Positions 1 through 10,387 of a stretch of 64,000 nucleotides of DNA are shown here, in pieces. The stretch's first letter is position 1. Each line of letters starts with the position of its first letter. The position numbers were made by a program, and so were the translations under genes. This stretch comes from Prochlorococcus marinus subsp. marinus str. CCMP1375. GTDB taxonomy: Bacteria > Cyanobacteriota > Cyanobacteriia > PCC-6307 > Cyanobiaceae. The stretch is from assembly GCF_000007925.1 (NCBI RefSeq), contig NC_005042.1:868001-932000 (forward strand). Reading direction: 5' to 3'. The notes below the pieces were generated by a model that searched no databases, had not been told where the DNA came from, and saw only the letters and a program-made list of their open reading frames with translations.

Positions 1-35
1 ACTATCAATTTAGAGTTAAATTGATTTAAATTATA

Positions 36-1301
36 ATGATAAAAAAAAATACAATCCTTCTTGCTCTACTTTTTGTTTTCTCAATAATATTATTTAATAG
101 ATATAATGGTTTTATTTTAAGCTTTAAATCATTACTAAAGAGTCAATTTAATCTAGATAATAATAAGTTTACTAAGAAAATACACCAGAAAAATATTTGT
201 TATAATCTTCAAAATCAATTTACTTCAATCTTAGGTGATGAATTGCCTTACTGGAGTATTACCGTATTAAATAGTGATTCAACTGTCATAGCAGAATTAA
301 ATGGAAATATATTAAGGATACCAGCATCTAATCAAAAGATATTTAGTTCAGCTTACGCATTAACTAAAAAAGGACCTTATTTCCGACTTTCTACAGATGT
401 ATATAAAAATAGTAATGGCTATTATGAAATACTAGGAGCTGGAGATCCAGATATAGACTTAAATAATATTTCAAAAATCTCATCAGTAATAGCAAAAAGA
501 CCTTTTTATACCAAAAGTAATACAAAAATAATCTTATATGAGGAAAATAAATCATTATGGTGGCCTAAAACATGGTCTTATCAAGACCGTCTTGAAAGTT
601 ATGGAGCACCAATTTCACGATTAGCTATAACTAGTAATGCTAATGAATACTCTGTTACTGAACCGCTTGTAAATTTCTCTAATTACTTATCACTATCTTT
701 ATATAAATATAAAATCAAACCTATTATCGAATTTCAACAGCTTGATAAATTTAATAGGAATCATAAGAGACGTTTAATTTATAATATTAAATCAGCCCCT
801 CTTTATATGTTACTTAACCTATCTAATTCAGAGAGTCATAATTTTATAAGTGAAGTGTTAATGCGGTCTACAGCAAATACATGGGTTCCAAAAGACTCAT
901 CTTTTAAATTACATAATTGGCTAACCTCTATTGGAGTAAACGAGAAGCATATTGATATTAAGGATGGAAGTGGACTATCTCGCTCCAATCAAACCACAAC
1001 TAGGGCGCTATCATCAGTGCTATATTATATGAAGAACCATAAATATAGTGATTACTTTGTTTCTTCAATGTCATTATTAGGAATTAGAGGTACCCTTAGA
1101 GATCATTATATTATGCCTAGGCCCTTAGGTTACTTTTTAGGGAAATCAGGTACCTTAGAAGGTGTTCGCTCACTATCAGGATATTTATATACAGATAATA
1201 AAGTTCGTATTGTAAGTATAATTCAAAATAATGCTAATTATGATGAGACGATTTTTTCAGAATTACTCAGAATGATTTATAATCATGATGAATGCATATA
1301 A
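36..1301 (+). CDS. dacB: D-alanyl-D-alanine carboxypeptidase, PBP4/peptidase S13 type
   Basis: Peptidoglycan carboxypeptidase/endopeptidase that trims D-Ala from stem peptides in the periplasm. Three penicillin-binding signatures are visible: SNQK (SxxK) near residue 99, SHN (SxN) near residue 269 and KSG (KTG) near residue 370. An N-terminal hydrophobic segment at residues 5-30 looks like an uncleaved anchor or signal. At 421 residues it is near the usual S13 length. It starts with ATG and ends directly against the stop of the convergent coaD gene, with no intergenic space. The assignment to S13 rests on motif order and is fairly secure; the precise enzymatic preference is inferred from the family. 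Confidence 0.85.
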   Translation: MIKKNTILLALLFVFSIILFNRYNGFILSFKSLLKSQFNLDNNKFTKKIHQKNICYNLQNQFTSILGDELPYWSITVLNSDSTVIAELNGNILRIPASNQKIFSSAYALTKKGPYFRLSTDVYKNSNGYYEILGAGDPDIDLNNISKISSVIAKRPFYTKSNTKIILYEENKSLWWPKTWSYQDRLESYGAPISRLAITSNANEYSVTEPLVNFSNYLSLSLYKYKIKPIIEFQQLDKFNRNHKRRLIYNIKSAPLYMLLNLSNSESHNFISEVLMRSTANTWVPKDSSFKLHNWLTSIGVNEKHIDIKDGSGLSRSNQTTTRALSSVLYYMKNHKYSDYFVSSMSLLGIRGTLRDHYIMPRPLGYFLGKSGTLEGVRSLSGYLYTDNKVRIVSIIQNNANYDETIFSELLRMIYNHDECI

Positions 1302-1787
1302 TTATATATCCCCTTGTTTATATATTTTATATAGATCTTTAGCAACAATAGCAGGAACCATATGATCAATATTACCTCCGAACATTGCTACTTCTTTAAC
1401 TACTGAACTGCTAAGAAAACTATGTCGAGCTTCAGTTGCTAAGAATATTGTTTCTATTGACTTGTCTATGGATCTGTTTGTGTGAGCTATTTGAAGTTCA
1501 TATTCAAAGTCACTCATGGCTCTTAGACCCCTTAAAATAAAATCTACGTCTAAGCTCTTTGCACATTCAACTGTTAATCCTTTGTAGGAAAGAATTTTGA
1601 TTTTTGACAGTTCTTTAGTCGACTCTTTTATTTGCTCAATTCTTCTACTCACAGAAAAGGTAGGAGATTTGGTTGAATTTTCAAGAACCGCAATAATGAC
1701 TTCTTCGTAGAGAACAGAAGCCCTATGAATAAGGTCTAAGTGACCCAGGGTAAGTGGATCAAAACTTCCAGGGTATAGAACTTTCAT
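1302..1787 (-). CDS. coaD: Phosphopantetheine adenylyltransferase (CoaD)
   Basis: Transfers AMP from ATP to 4'-phosphopantetheine, the penultimate step of coenzyme A synthesis, in the cytoplasm. The nucleotidyltransferase signature [11 protein letters not shown] is at the extreme N-terminus (TxGH motif). The conserved SSSVVKE stretch near residue 126 corresponds to the ISSTxVRE nucleotide-binding motif. Length 161 aa is exactly typical. It is divergent from the flavin-reductase-like gene, with a 69-bp intergenic region, and converges without a gap on the carboxypeptidase. Confidence 0.95.
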   Translation of the reverse strand: MKVLYPGSFDPLTLGHLDLIHRASVLYEEVIIAVLENSTKSPTFSVSRRIEQIKESTKELSKIKILSYKGLTVECAKSLDVDFILRGLRAMSDFEYELQIAHTNRSIDKSIETIFLATEARHSFLSSSVVKEVAMFGGNIDHMVPAIVAKDLYKIYKQGDI

Positions 1788-1856
1788 AATTTAAGTAAAA
1801 AGGATGGTCTTATTTTTTGGGGAAGTGATTAGAGTTGTAGAGCTTGTACTCTTTTT

Positions 1857-2339
1857 ATGCCACTTGATTTAGAAGCAAAAAAGGTTCTTCTCAGAAAGAT
1901 ACCTCATGGTCTCTTTATTTGTACGGTCCGTGAAGGAGACGTTATTAATGGCTTCACAGCAAGTTGGGTTACCCAAGGATCATTTGCCCCTCCTTTAGTT
2001 GTTATGGCAGTTCGATCGGATGGATCGAGTCATGCCATCATCAAAAGAACAAATAATTTCTGTTTAAATGTTCTTCGATCAGATCAGAAAGATTTAGCAG
2101 CAGTTTTCTTTAAACCACAGGAGGGCTTGGGCGGAAGGTTTGAATCTACAACTTATCAATTTGGAGAACTTGGATTGCCTGTTCTTGAAGATGCCATTGG
2201 AGGACTGGAATGTTCAGTTGTAGGCGCCGTAGAACATGGAGATCATTCTGTTTTTGTAGCAGAGGTAGTTTCAGCTAAATTAATTAAGGATTCTGAATCA
2301 CTCAACTTATCTTCAACTGGATGGTCTTACGGAGGTTAA
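1857..2339 (+). CDS. Flavin reductase-like FMN-binding domain protein
   Basis: A 160-aa single-domain protein of the flavin reductase-like FMN-binding split-barrel family. The region around residues 15-60 contains the GLFICTVREGDVINGFTASW pattern typical of these domains, followed by SFAPPLVVMAV. A C-terminal GDHSVFVAEV motif is also characteristic. In cyanobacteria this domain also forms the C-terminus of diflavin flavoproteins, but here it stands alone. It probably binds FMN and reduces flavin or another acceptor; the partner is unknown. It lies 6 bp upstream of uvrC and is probably co-transcribed with it. Confidence 0.75.
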   Translation: MPLDLEAKKVLLRKIPHGLFICTVREGDVINGFTASWVTQGSFAPPLVVMAVRSDGSSHAIIKRTNNFCLNVLRSDQKDLAAVFFKPQEGLGGRFESTTYQFGELGLPVLEDAIGGLECSVVGAVEHGDHSVFVAEVVSAKLIKDSESLNLSSTGWSYGG

Positions 2340-2345
2340 ACACAT

Positions 2346-4268
2346 TTGAGATCTTTAAATGACAATTTACCTTTAATATTAGACCCAACTAGATTAAAAA
2401 CTACTTTAGATAATATTCCAAAAGCACCTGGCTGTTATCTAATGAAAGACAATGAGGATAACATTATTTATATTGGTAAATCAATTAACCTTAACTCTAG
2501 AGTAAAATCTTATTTCAGAAGAAGGAATGATAATAATCCCAAAAATAGCTTGATGCTAAAACAAGTAAGTTTAATAGATTTTATAGTTACAGATAATGAG
2601 TTAGAGGCTTTAAACTTAGAATCAAACTTAATAAAGTCAAATCAACCTCACTATAATATCTTGTTGAAAGATGATAAGAAGTATCCATATCTATGTATTA
2701 CATGGAGTGAAGATTATCCTCGCATATTAATTGTTCGAAGAAGAAGAAATAGAGCAGATAAGGACAGATATTATGGTCCATATGTCGATGTTACTTCTCT
2801 GAGAAATACTCTTTTCTTAATAAAGAAGATATTCCCATTAAGACAAAGGCAAAGACCATTATATAAGGATAAGACATGTTTAAATTATTCAATTGGTAGA
2901 TGCCCTGGAGTTTGTCAAAAAATCATATCTTCCTCTGATTATCGAACTGTTATAAAAAAAGTTGAAATGATTATCCAAGGGAGAACTTCTGAATTGAAGA
3001 AATTACTTGAAGAGAAAATGCATATTTATTCAAAAGAAATGAAATACGAGGAGGCTCTAAAAATTAAAAATCAATTGTCTGGTTTGAATACATTTTCACA
3101 AACTCAAAAGATCACTGAACCTGATTCTTCTATTAATCGAGATGTTATTGCACACGCAAGTAATGATTCTAATACATCAATACAGCTATTTCAAATAAGA
3201 GCTGGAAAACTAATTGCCAGATTAGCTTTTACTGCTGATTCAATTAAAACAAATAAAGAAAATATAATTCAAAAGGTGATTGAAGAGCATTATAGTCAAT
3301 TAGATCCAGTAGTTATTCCAAAAGAAATTTTGTTAGACAATCAAATAGAGAAAATTGAGGTTATATCAGAGTGGCTGAGCGAGATGAAGGGATCTAAAGT
3401 TAATATTAAGATACCAAAGATAAGCAAGAAAGCGAATATGGTAAGTCTAGTAAAAAAGAATGCTGAGTTAGAACTTACAAAGTTATCGAAGGGAGTTGAA
3501 AAGGCAAATTTAGCTTTAGAAGAATTAGCTGAATTATTAGATTTACCTTTTAAACCACGACGTATAGAAGGGTATGATATTAGCCATATCCAGGGATCAG
3601 ATGCTGTTGGCTCTCAAGTTGTATTTGTGGAAGGCATGCCAGCTAAGCATCATTATAGGAAGTTTATAATTAAGGATGAGACTATTAAATTAGGTCACAG
3701 CGATGATTACTTATCAATTTATGAGTTAATTACCAGGAGGTTCTCTAGATGGTCAAAATATAAAGAAAAGGGAGTAAATCTATCAGATATAAGAAATTAT
3801 AAATCCAGTATATTAGATCCTTCGACATTAGCAGACTTCCCAGATCTAGTTATGATTGATGGCGGTAAGGGACAATTAAATATTGCATTAAAGGCTCTTG
3901 AGAAACTTAATTTATCAGAGGATATAAAATTATGTTCACTAGCTAAAAAGAATGAGGATATTTTCATACCCGGTAATAACAAGCCTCTTAAATGTAATAA
4001 CGATGATAATGGATTATTGTTACTAAGAAGATTGAGGGATGAAGCTCATAGATTTGCGGTAACTTTTCACAGGAAACGGCGAACATTAGGAATGAGAAGG
4101 ACAGAACTAACAGAAATACCGGGAATCGGACCTAAAAGAATTAAGGCTTTGCTATTACACTTTAATTCAGTTCAAGCTATAAAAATGGCTAGAAAAGAAG
4201 AAATAGCTTCAGCGCCTGGCGTTGGAAGAGAATTAGCAGAACATATATGGAATTACTTCAATAAGTAG
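2346..4268 (+). CDS. uvrC: Excinuclease ABC subunit C
   Basis: Makes both incisions flanking a DNA lesion in UvrABC nucleotide excision repair. Domains in order: GIY-YIG nuclease at about residues 25-105 ([15 protein letters not shown]), UVR motif near 225-245 ([13 protein letters not shown]), RNase H-like endonuclease with GYDISHIQG near residue 415, and C-terminal helix-hairpin-helix repeats near 585-640 ([26 protein letters not shown]). Start is TTG, 6 bp after the preceding stop. Full-length at 640 aa. Together with mfd in this window it supplies transcription-coupled repair. Confidence 0.96.
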
Positions 4269-4377
4269 TTTGATGATTTTTAATTTTATTAAATCATAAA
4301 TATTTTCCCTCTAAGAAAGTATAAATAGTGACAATAAAGACTAATATGAGTATCTTATATTCATATATTTACTTGGG

Positions 4378-4944
4378 ATGAGCTTACCAGCAGAGTCTTA
4401 CTTATGGTTAAAGACACTTCATATTATTGGAGTAGTTGTATGGTTTGCAGGACTTTTTTATCTTGTTCGACTTTTTATCTATCATGTCGAGGCAGATGAG
4501 CTTGAGAGTGATATTAAATTTGCCTTTGTTAATCAATATTCATTAATGGAAAGACGCCTCGCAAATATTATTACTACACCAGGAATGATACTAGCAGTAT
4601 CAATGGCTATAGGTTTACTTATCTATAACCCAAGCTGGCTTGAGCAAACTTGGATGCAGGTTAAACTATTCTTTGTTTTTTTGCTACTCATTTATCATAT
4701 ATTTTGTTACCGATTAATGTCCTCTCTGGCCAAGGGAGAGTGCAAATGGTCAGGTCAACAGCTAAGAATATTAAATGAATTGCCTACATTATTTCTTGTG
4801 ATAGTTGTAATGTTAGTAGTTTTTAAGAATAATTTCCCTACAAGTGCTGCAACATGGCTTATTGTTTTCTTAGTCATATTCATGGCATTAAGTATTCAAT
4901 TGTATGCGAGGTTTAGGAGGATTAATAAAGAGAAACAAATATAA
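4378..4944 (+). CDS. hemJ: Protoporphyrinogen IX oxidase HemJ (CopD/UPF0093 family)
   Basis: Integral membrane protein of 188 aa with about four or five hydrophobic helices. HemJ oxidises protoporphyrinogen IX to protoporphyrin IX, the branch-point substrate for heme and chlorophyll. The N-terminal helix has the family pattern WLKTLHIIGVVVWFAGLFYL, including the conserved His near residue 15. A conserved Lys is present in the WMQVKLFF segment near residue 97; these residues match the heme-binding His and Lys known for HemJ. Starts with ATG after a 109-bp gap downstream of uvrC. A generic CopD-like role is the alternative but less likely. Confidence 0.85.
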   Translation: MSLPAESYLWLKTLHIIGVVVWFAGLFYLVRLFIYHVEADELESDIKFAFVNQYSLMERRLANIITTPGMILAVSMAIGLLIYNPSWLEQTWMQVKLFFVFLLLIYHIFCYRLMSSLAKGECKWSGQQLRILNELPTLFLVIVVMLVVFKNNFPTSAATWLIVFLVIFMALSIQLYARFRRINKEKQI

Positions 4945-4948
4945 GAAT

Positions 4949-5602
4949 ATGATTTTAAATAATCATCCTATGTTCGCTACTATTTCATCAATAGATCATA
5001 ATAGTTGTCCAAGACATATCAATTTTCATTGTCACAGTACACTAAGTGATGGAAGTATGAATCCAATTGATTTAATAGTCCAAGCTTCAAAATTAAAATT
5101 GAAACATTTAGCTGTTACAGATCACCATAATATCAACGCATATGCAATTATCTCCGAATGGATAAGTTCAAATCAAAATACAATATCTATTCCAGCATTT
5201 TGGAGTGGAATAGAAATAAGTTGTCTTCTTAAAGGCTGTTTAGTTCATATTATTGGCCTAGGCTTTGATACTCATGCAAAGTCACTCTTGCCTTACATCA
5301 CTGGCGAAGCTCCTAGAGGAACTGATTTACAAGCTGAACAAGTAATTAAAGCAATAAAAGCAGCCAATGGAATTTCTATACTTGCTCATCCAGCCCGCTA
5401 CAGACTGAATTTTGAAATACTAATAAAAGAAGCTAAGAGCTTAGGCATAAACGGAGTCGAAGTTTGGTATGACTACGACTTTTTGAAAGAATGGAGGTCT
5501 ACTACCTTAATATGCGATTCAATACTTGCCATTGCTAAAGCTAATAATCTACTAAAGACTTGTGGAACTGATACCCATGGATATTCTCTATTAGGGCGTT
5601 GA
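4949..5602 (+). CDS. PHP-domain metal-dependent phosphoesterase
   Basis: Polymerase-and-histidinol-phosphatase superfamily protein related to the YciV/TrpH group, whose known members are 3'-5' nucleases or nucleotide phosphatases. The metal-binding motifs are clear: NFHCHSTLSDG near the N-terminus, LAVTDHHN, a central HIIGLGFD, LAHPARY and the C-terminal GTDTH. The reading frame is open back to 4904 inside hemJ, but the ATG at 4949, 5 bp after the hemJ stop, or the one at 4970, is the more natural start. The 217-aa product is somewhat short for the family. Substrate cannot be deduced. Confidence 0.8.
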   Translation: MILNNHPMFATISSIDHNSCPRHINFHCHSTLSDGSMNPIDLIVQASKLKLKHLAVTDHHNINAYAIISEWISSNQNTISIPAFWSGIEISCLLKGCLVHIIGLGFDTHAKSLLPYITGEAPRGTDLQAEQVIKAIKAANGISILAHPARYRLNFEILIKEAKSLGINGVEVWYDYDFLKEWRSTTLICDSILAIAKANNLLKTCGTDTHGYSLLGR

Positions 5603-5618
5603 AATTTCATTGCAACAT

Positions 5619-8600
5619 TTAATAATTACTTTCTTCTATTGTTTTTTCAGCTTCCAACAGTAGTCTCTTTATTTTGTTCAATTCTGATTTTGAAGCAGAC
5701 CACATCTTTCGATTATATGCTTCTAAGAATCTCTCTGATATATCTCTGAGTACCCAAGGATTCTGTTCGATCAAAAAGTTTTTTGTCGAATCATTGTCTA
5801 GCCATTGTTCTCTGATGGATGAGTAGCACCATTTAGGGACTGAGCCTGTTGTGGCGTCATAAGCAAATAGGTAATCTAGACTTGCAGAAAGTTCAAAAGC
5901 TCCTTTATAACCATGCTCCTTCATTCCTTCTATCCATTTGTTGTTCAATAATCGACTTCTTACGACTTTATCTATCTCCTTTTCTAATTTATGTATTCTT
6001 GGCTTATTTTTACGAGAGTTATCTCCAAAGTAAATATCAGGACATATTCCTGATAATTCTTTCACAGCGGCAGATAATCCCCCATGGAATTGATAATAAT
6101 CATCTGAATCTAACAAATCATGTTCTCGATTATCTTGACTATGCAGAACAACCTGAATTTTTTTAAGTGATTCTTTTAAACCGTTTAAGTTTAATGTTGG
6201 TTCTTTACTATTAGTGTACTCCCATTGGCTAGATTTCAAATAACAATTAGCTAATTCACTGGTTTCCTCCCATATACCTATATTTATCAATTCCTGGAGT
6301 CCTGTTCCATATCCCTCAGGAGAAGAACCAAATATCCTAGATATATATTCACCATTTTTGCTAGATTTAAGTAGTGGATTAAGTTCTAATGGTTCATCAA
6401 TATTTAATATCATATCTAATGCTTTATTAACAAGTTCGATCAGATTAGGAAATGCATCTCTAAATAATCCAGAAATTCTTAAAGTAACATCTACTCTAGG
6501 TCTGCCAAGAATTTGTAGAGGTATAACTTCTAAATCGATTAATTTCTTTGTATTGTTATCCCATACCGGTCTAATTCCAAGGAAAGAAAGAAATTGACAA
6601 ATGTCTTCACCTCCATTTCTCATTGTAGATGTTGCCCAAACAGACATAGCTAAATTAGACATGTGTATACCTTTTTCTAATAAATAAATCTCACAAAGTT
6701 GTTCAGCACTTTTTCTACCTAAATCCCATGCTGACTGAGTTGGCAAACATCTTAAATCGACACTATAGAAATTCTTACCAGTCGGTAATACCTCAACATT
6801 ACCTCTAGTAGGAGAACCAGAAGGCCCGCTAGAAACTCTGAGTCCATTAATGCCTTTAAATAAAGATTTAATCTCATTAGAGGGGGATTTTAGAATTGAG
6901 GGTATTAAAGATTCCTTTATTTTATAGATTTCTAAAGGTAGGGGACCTGGGAGTAATAGTGGTCTAAGTTCATTAATTAGATTGTTAGGTATACAATTAA
7001 TATCTCTCTTATTAAGAGCTTTTCTTAAATAATAACTGACTACAGATTGAGCCTGGTTATTTATCCATGTTATATAATCTCCTTTTATTCTAAATTTTAA
7101 TTGGTTTAGATCGAATAATCTATTATTATCAACTTCAGAAATACTATCACCTTCATTATCTGCCCATGGATCTATATTGATATTTAATAATCTAGAGAGA
7201 TATTGAGAAATACCTGATGTATTAAATGTTGGTGCCATAGCAATCGCTAATGTTAATTCCCCTAACTTAGAATCAGAAGGCATTCTACCTAATATGTGAA
7301 GCCCAGTTCGAATTTGGGATTCCTTTAGTTCACATAAATATGAATCAAGATTTTCATATATACTATCTACTTTATTGTTCAACTTATCTTTGGTGCTGAT
7401 TATTGAATCAAAATTCTCTTTTATTATTATCGAATCTAGTTTTTCTTTGACTATTTTATTACGGTCAGAATCTAACAATAAAGTTTCATAATATTCATCC
7501 AAAAGATTCTCTAAATCAATTAATTGTTGAGATAAACCAGCTCTTGCTAAAGGAGGAGTTAGATGATCAACAATAATAGAGTGTGTACGCCTTTTTGCTT
7601 GTGAACCTTCTCCAGGATCATTAACAATAAAAGGATATAAATATGGTATCGGAGGAATAACGAGTTGAGGAAAGCAACTACTACTTAAACCTACACTTTT
7701 ACCCGGCAGCCATTCAGCTGTTCCATGTTTACCCATATGAATCATTACATCCGCCTTAAAGAACTTGTATATCCAGAAATATTGTGCAATATATCTGTGA
7801 GGTGGAGCTAATGTAGGTGAATGTATGTCATTTATATTGTCCTCTGTATAACCCCTTGAAGGTTGAATTAAAATAGCTATATTTCCGAAACGTATACCAT
7901 TTACAGGAAATCCTTTTTTTTCCAGGTCAATTGACAATGAGGGCTTGTTCCAATTAAGTTTTATTTTTTGCTTAGCAGTAAGCGAAAAAGTAGACCAAAA
8001 TTTTAAGTATTGATCCAATGAGATATATTCTAAAGGTTCATTGTTTGAAGATTCTAATGAATTTGTTCTACCATTGATAATAAGCTTCATCAGTTGCTTA
8101 CTATTTGAAGGAATTGGTTTGTTACCTAAATAGTATCCATTTAATTTAAGCTGTTCTAGCAAAACTACAATACTTTCTGGAGAGTCGAGTCCTACTCCGT
8201 TAGCTATTCTTCCATCTTTAATTGGATAATTAGATAAATTTATTATAATTTTTACTTCTTGCTTATCTTTTTTTTGTAATGACACCCATGATTTTGTATA
8301 GTCAGCAATCCATTTTATATTTTCCTTATCAGGATTAATTCGATATACAGGAGAATACAAATTTAAATTCTGTTCGACTACTTTTTTAAAACCTCCTATT
8401 TTAGTAGTAATTCTGCCATCTAGTTCCGGCATCACTACCTGTAAAGATAAATCTAATGGGTCCAAGCCTCTAGATGAATCTTTCCATTCTTTCTTTTGTT
8501 TATTGCTTGAAAGAATTTGTATAACTGGTACACCTAATAAATCCCAGATTTGCTTACCTTCTGAAGCCTGATCAAAATTAACAGAAGCAAAACTAGTTGT

Positions 8601-9368
8601 AGTAAGCACGCACCTTACATTCTCCTCTTTATATATATCTAGAACTTTACTTTGTACATGTTTCTTCTTAAGGCTACTTACCCACAAAGGCCGAGGATTT
8701 AAACCTTTTTGTCGGAGAATTTTAATTATACTAATTGCTAAATTACTATCTCCAGAATTCAAGATAGAACTATATAATATTAAGCCTATCTTTGGCCCTT
8801 TAACATCTGTCCATTCCCATCGACACGGGTCATCAATATTAGCTATTTTAATATTCTTAAAATTAACTATTTCGCAAGTCAATATTTTAGATATGATCGC
8901 TAGGAAGGTTTTCATATTAGAGAAGCCTCCTATTCGCAGGAGCTTTCCTAATTTCAAAGAAAGCGGAAAAGTAATATTACCGATACTATTTAATTCCGTT
9001 TCTTGTTCTTCTACCCCAGATAAAATTATTAAATGTCTATTCTTATCTTCTTTGCTCCAGTAATATAATTGTTCGAAGCCATAAGACCAATCTGATCGTC
9101 TACCTAGATACCTAACAACAATTATCTGTGCTTTTGACCCTGTTGTTGTTAAATAATGATCAACCTGCGCATTATGCAATAAGAAATCTATCTTTAGAGC
9201 TCTAATTTTGTCTTTTAGCGCATGATTTTTGTTCTCGTTTAGTATATAAGAAAGTGTAGATATATCTGAGGCTGCAGATGTTAGGAAAAGAACTGGGGCC
9301 TGAGGTTGCTCAAGGAGTGCTAAATTTTCAGTAGATTCTTCACTTGGAAGATTTGCTATTCGATGCAT
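5619..9368 (-). CDS. cobN: Cobaltochelatase large subunit CobN
   Basis: Large (1249 aa) chelatase subunit that inserts cobalt into hydrogenobyrinate a,c-diamide in aerobic cobalamin synthesis. It belongs to the CobN/magnesium-chelatase H superfamily. The segment near residue 545 with KHGTAEWLPGK, after RYIAQYFWIYKFFKADVMIH, distinguishes CobN from ChlH. The C-terminal half has the family's conserved glycine-rich and GVRPVWDN-like blocks (here SFLGIRPVWDNN). No cobS or cobT is in the window; in cyanobacteria the ATPase partners may be ChlI/ChlD (inference). It is divergent from ilvE with 74 bp between them, and no cobalamin riboswitch is visible upstream. Confidence 0.92.
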   Translation of the reverse strand: MHRIANLPSEESTENLALLEQPQAPVLFLTSAASDISTLSYILNENKNHALKDKIRALKIDFLLHNAQVDHYLTTTGSKAQIIVVRYLGRRSDWSYGFEQLYYWSKEDKNRHLIILSGVEEQETELNSIGNITFPLSLKLGKLLRIGGFSNMKTFLAIISKILTCEIVNFKNIKIANIDDPCRWEWTDVKGPKIGLILYSSILNSGDSNLAISIIKILRQKGLNPRPLWVSSLKKKHVQSKVLDIYKEENVRCVLTTTSFASVNFDQASEGKQIWDLLGVPVIQILSSNKQKKEWKDSSRGLDPLDLSLQVVMPELDGRITTKIGGFKKVVEQNLNLYSPVYRINPDKENIKWIADYTKSWVSLQKKDKQEVKIIINLSNYPIKDGRIANGVGLDSPESIVVLLEQLKLNGYYLGNKPIPSNSKQLMKLIINGRTNSLESSNNEPLEYISLDQYLKFWSTFSLTAKQKIKLNWNKPSLSIDLEKKGFPVNGIRFGNIAILIQPSRGYTEDNINDIHSPTLAPPHRYIAQYFWIYKFFKADVMIHMGKHGTAEWLPGKSVGLSSSCFPQLVIPPIPYLYPFIVNDPGEGSQAKRRTHSIIVDHLTPPLARAGLSQQLIDLENLLDEYYETLLLDSDRNKIVKEKLDSIIIKENFDSIISTKDKLNNKVDSIYENLDSYLCELKESQIRTGLHILGRMPSDSKLGELTLAIAMAPTFNTSGISQYLSRLLNINIDPWADNEGDSISEVDNNRLFDLNQLKFRIKGDYITWINNQAQSVVSYYLRKALNKRDINCIPNNLINELRPLLLPGPLPLEIYKIKESLIPSILKSPSNEIKSLFKGINGLRVSSGPSGSPTRGNVEVLPTGKNFYSVDLRCLPTQSAWDLGRKSAEQLCEIYLLEKGIHMSNLAMSVWATSTMRNGGEDICQFLSFLGIRPVWDNNTKKLIDLEVIPLQILGRPRVDVTLRISGLFRDAFPNLIELVNKALDMILNIDEPLELNPLLKSSKNGEYISRIFGSSPEGYGTGLQELINIGIWEETSELANCYLKSSQWEYTNSKEPTLNLNGLKESLKKIQVVLHSQDNREHDLLDSDDYYQFHGGLSAAVKELSGICPDIYFGDNSRKNKPRIHKLEKEIDKVVRSRLLNNKWIEGMKEHGYKGAFELSASLDYLFAYDATTGSVPKWCYSSIREQWLDNDSTKNFLIEQNPWVLRDISERFLEAYNRKMWSASKSELNKIKRLLLEAEKTIEESNY

Positions 9369-9442
9369 TAGCCTATTATCTAGCTAACTAGTCACTAGAA
9401 GCGTGAAAAGACAGAAAATGTTGATCTATAGCCAACAAAGCA

Positions 9443-10357
9443 ATGCATGATTTTCTCCCATATGCATGGTTTAAAGGTAAATGTGTTCCTTTTGACGAAG
9501 CAAAAATATCTATAGCAACTCATGCACTTCATTATGGAACAGCAGCTTTTGGAGGTATGAGAGCTATACCCGATCCAAGTGATAATGGTAATTTTTTACT
9601 CTTCAGAGCTGATAAGCATGCAAAAAGGCTCAGCCAAAGTGCAAAACTTCTACTTACAGAACTCAGTGAGCGCTATATTTTACAGAGCATAGAAACTTGG
9701 CTCAAAGCCAATAAACCTAGTAAACCAATTTATATAAGACCTTTTGTTTATACCAGTGATTTAGGCATTGCTCCAAGGCTACATAATATAGAAACTGACT
9801 TTTTCATATACGGACTGGAATTAGGTGATTACTTATCTCCCGAAGGCGTTTCATGTCGCATAAGTAGCTGGAAACGGCAAGAAGATTGTTCTCTCCCACT
9901 AAGGGGAAAGATTAGTGGTGCCTATATAACAAGCTCACTTGCTAAAACAGAGGCCGTTTTAACAGGCTTTGATGAAGCTTTATTATTAAATTCACAAGGC
10001 AAAGTAAGTGAAGCTAGTGGTATGAACCTATTCATTGTCAGAGATGGAAATCTAATTACTCCGGGGACCGACCAAGATATTCTAGAAGGAATAACTAGAG
10101 CTAGTGTTATAGAAATAGCTAATTATCTAGGAATTAATGTCATTGAAAGGCCAGTGGATAAAACAGAGTTGTTTATAGCAGATGAAGTATTCCTTACTGG
10201 AACAGCGGCTAAGATAACACCAATCAAACAGATTGAATCTACCCTATTAAATACAGAACTGCCTATAATGAATAAACTAAGGGATTATCTAATTTCAATA
10301 ACAGAAAATAAGGAAGATAAATTTAGTAACTGGATAACCTCCATAAAAATAAGTTAA
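9443..10357 (+). CDS. ilvE: Branched-chain amino acid aminotransferase
   Basis: PLP-dependent fold type IV aminotransferase catalysing the last step of valine, leucine and isoleucine synthesis. The N-terminal THALHYGTAAFGG motif is diagnostic for the BCAT group. The PLP lysine is expected in RGKISGAYITSS near residue 156. EASGMNLFIVRDG and LEGITRASVIEIA follow, as in other BCATs. Length 304 aa is typical. It starts with ATG and is followed 30 bp later by metH on the same strand. Confidence 0.93.
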   Translation: MHDFLPYAWFKGKCVPFDEAKISIATHALHYGTAAFGGMRAIPDPSDNGNFLLFRADKHAKRLSQSAKLLLTELSERYILQSIETWLKANKPSKPIYIRPFVYTSDLGIAPRLHNIETDFFIYGLELGDYLSPEGVSCRISSWKRQEDCSLPLRGKISGAYITSSLAKTEAVLTGFDEALLLNSQGKVSEASGMNLFIVRDGNLITPGTDQDILEGITRASVIEIANYLGINVIERPVDKTELFIADEVFLTGTAAKITPIKQIESTLLNTELPIMNKLRDYLISITENKEDKFSNWITSIKIS

Positions 10358-10387
10358 TTATCTACATTTAATTTATAAATTATCATA

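Noticed and set aside
9369-10387. Cobalamin riboswitch before cobN, ilvE or metH
   Set aside because: The intergenic regions are too short (74 and 30 bp) and lack the conserved B12-box.
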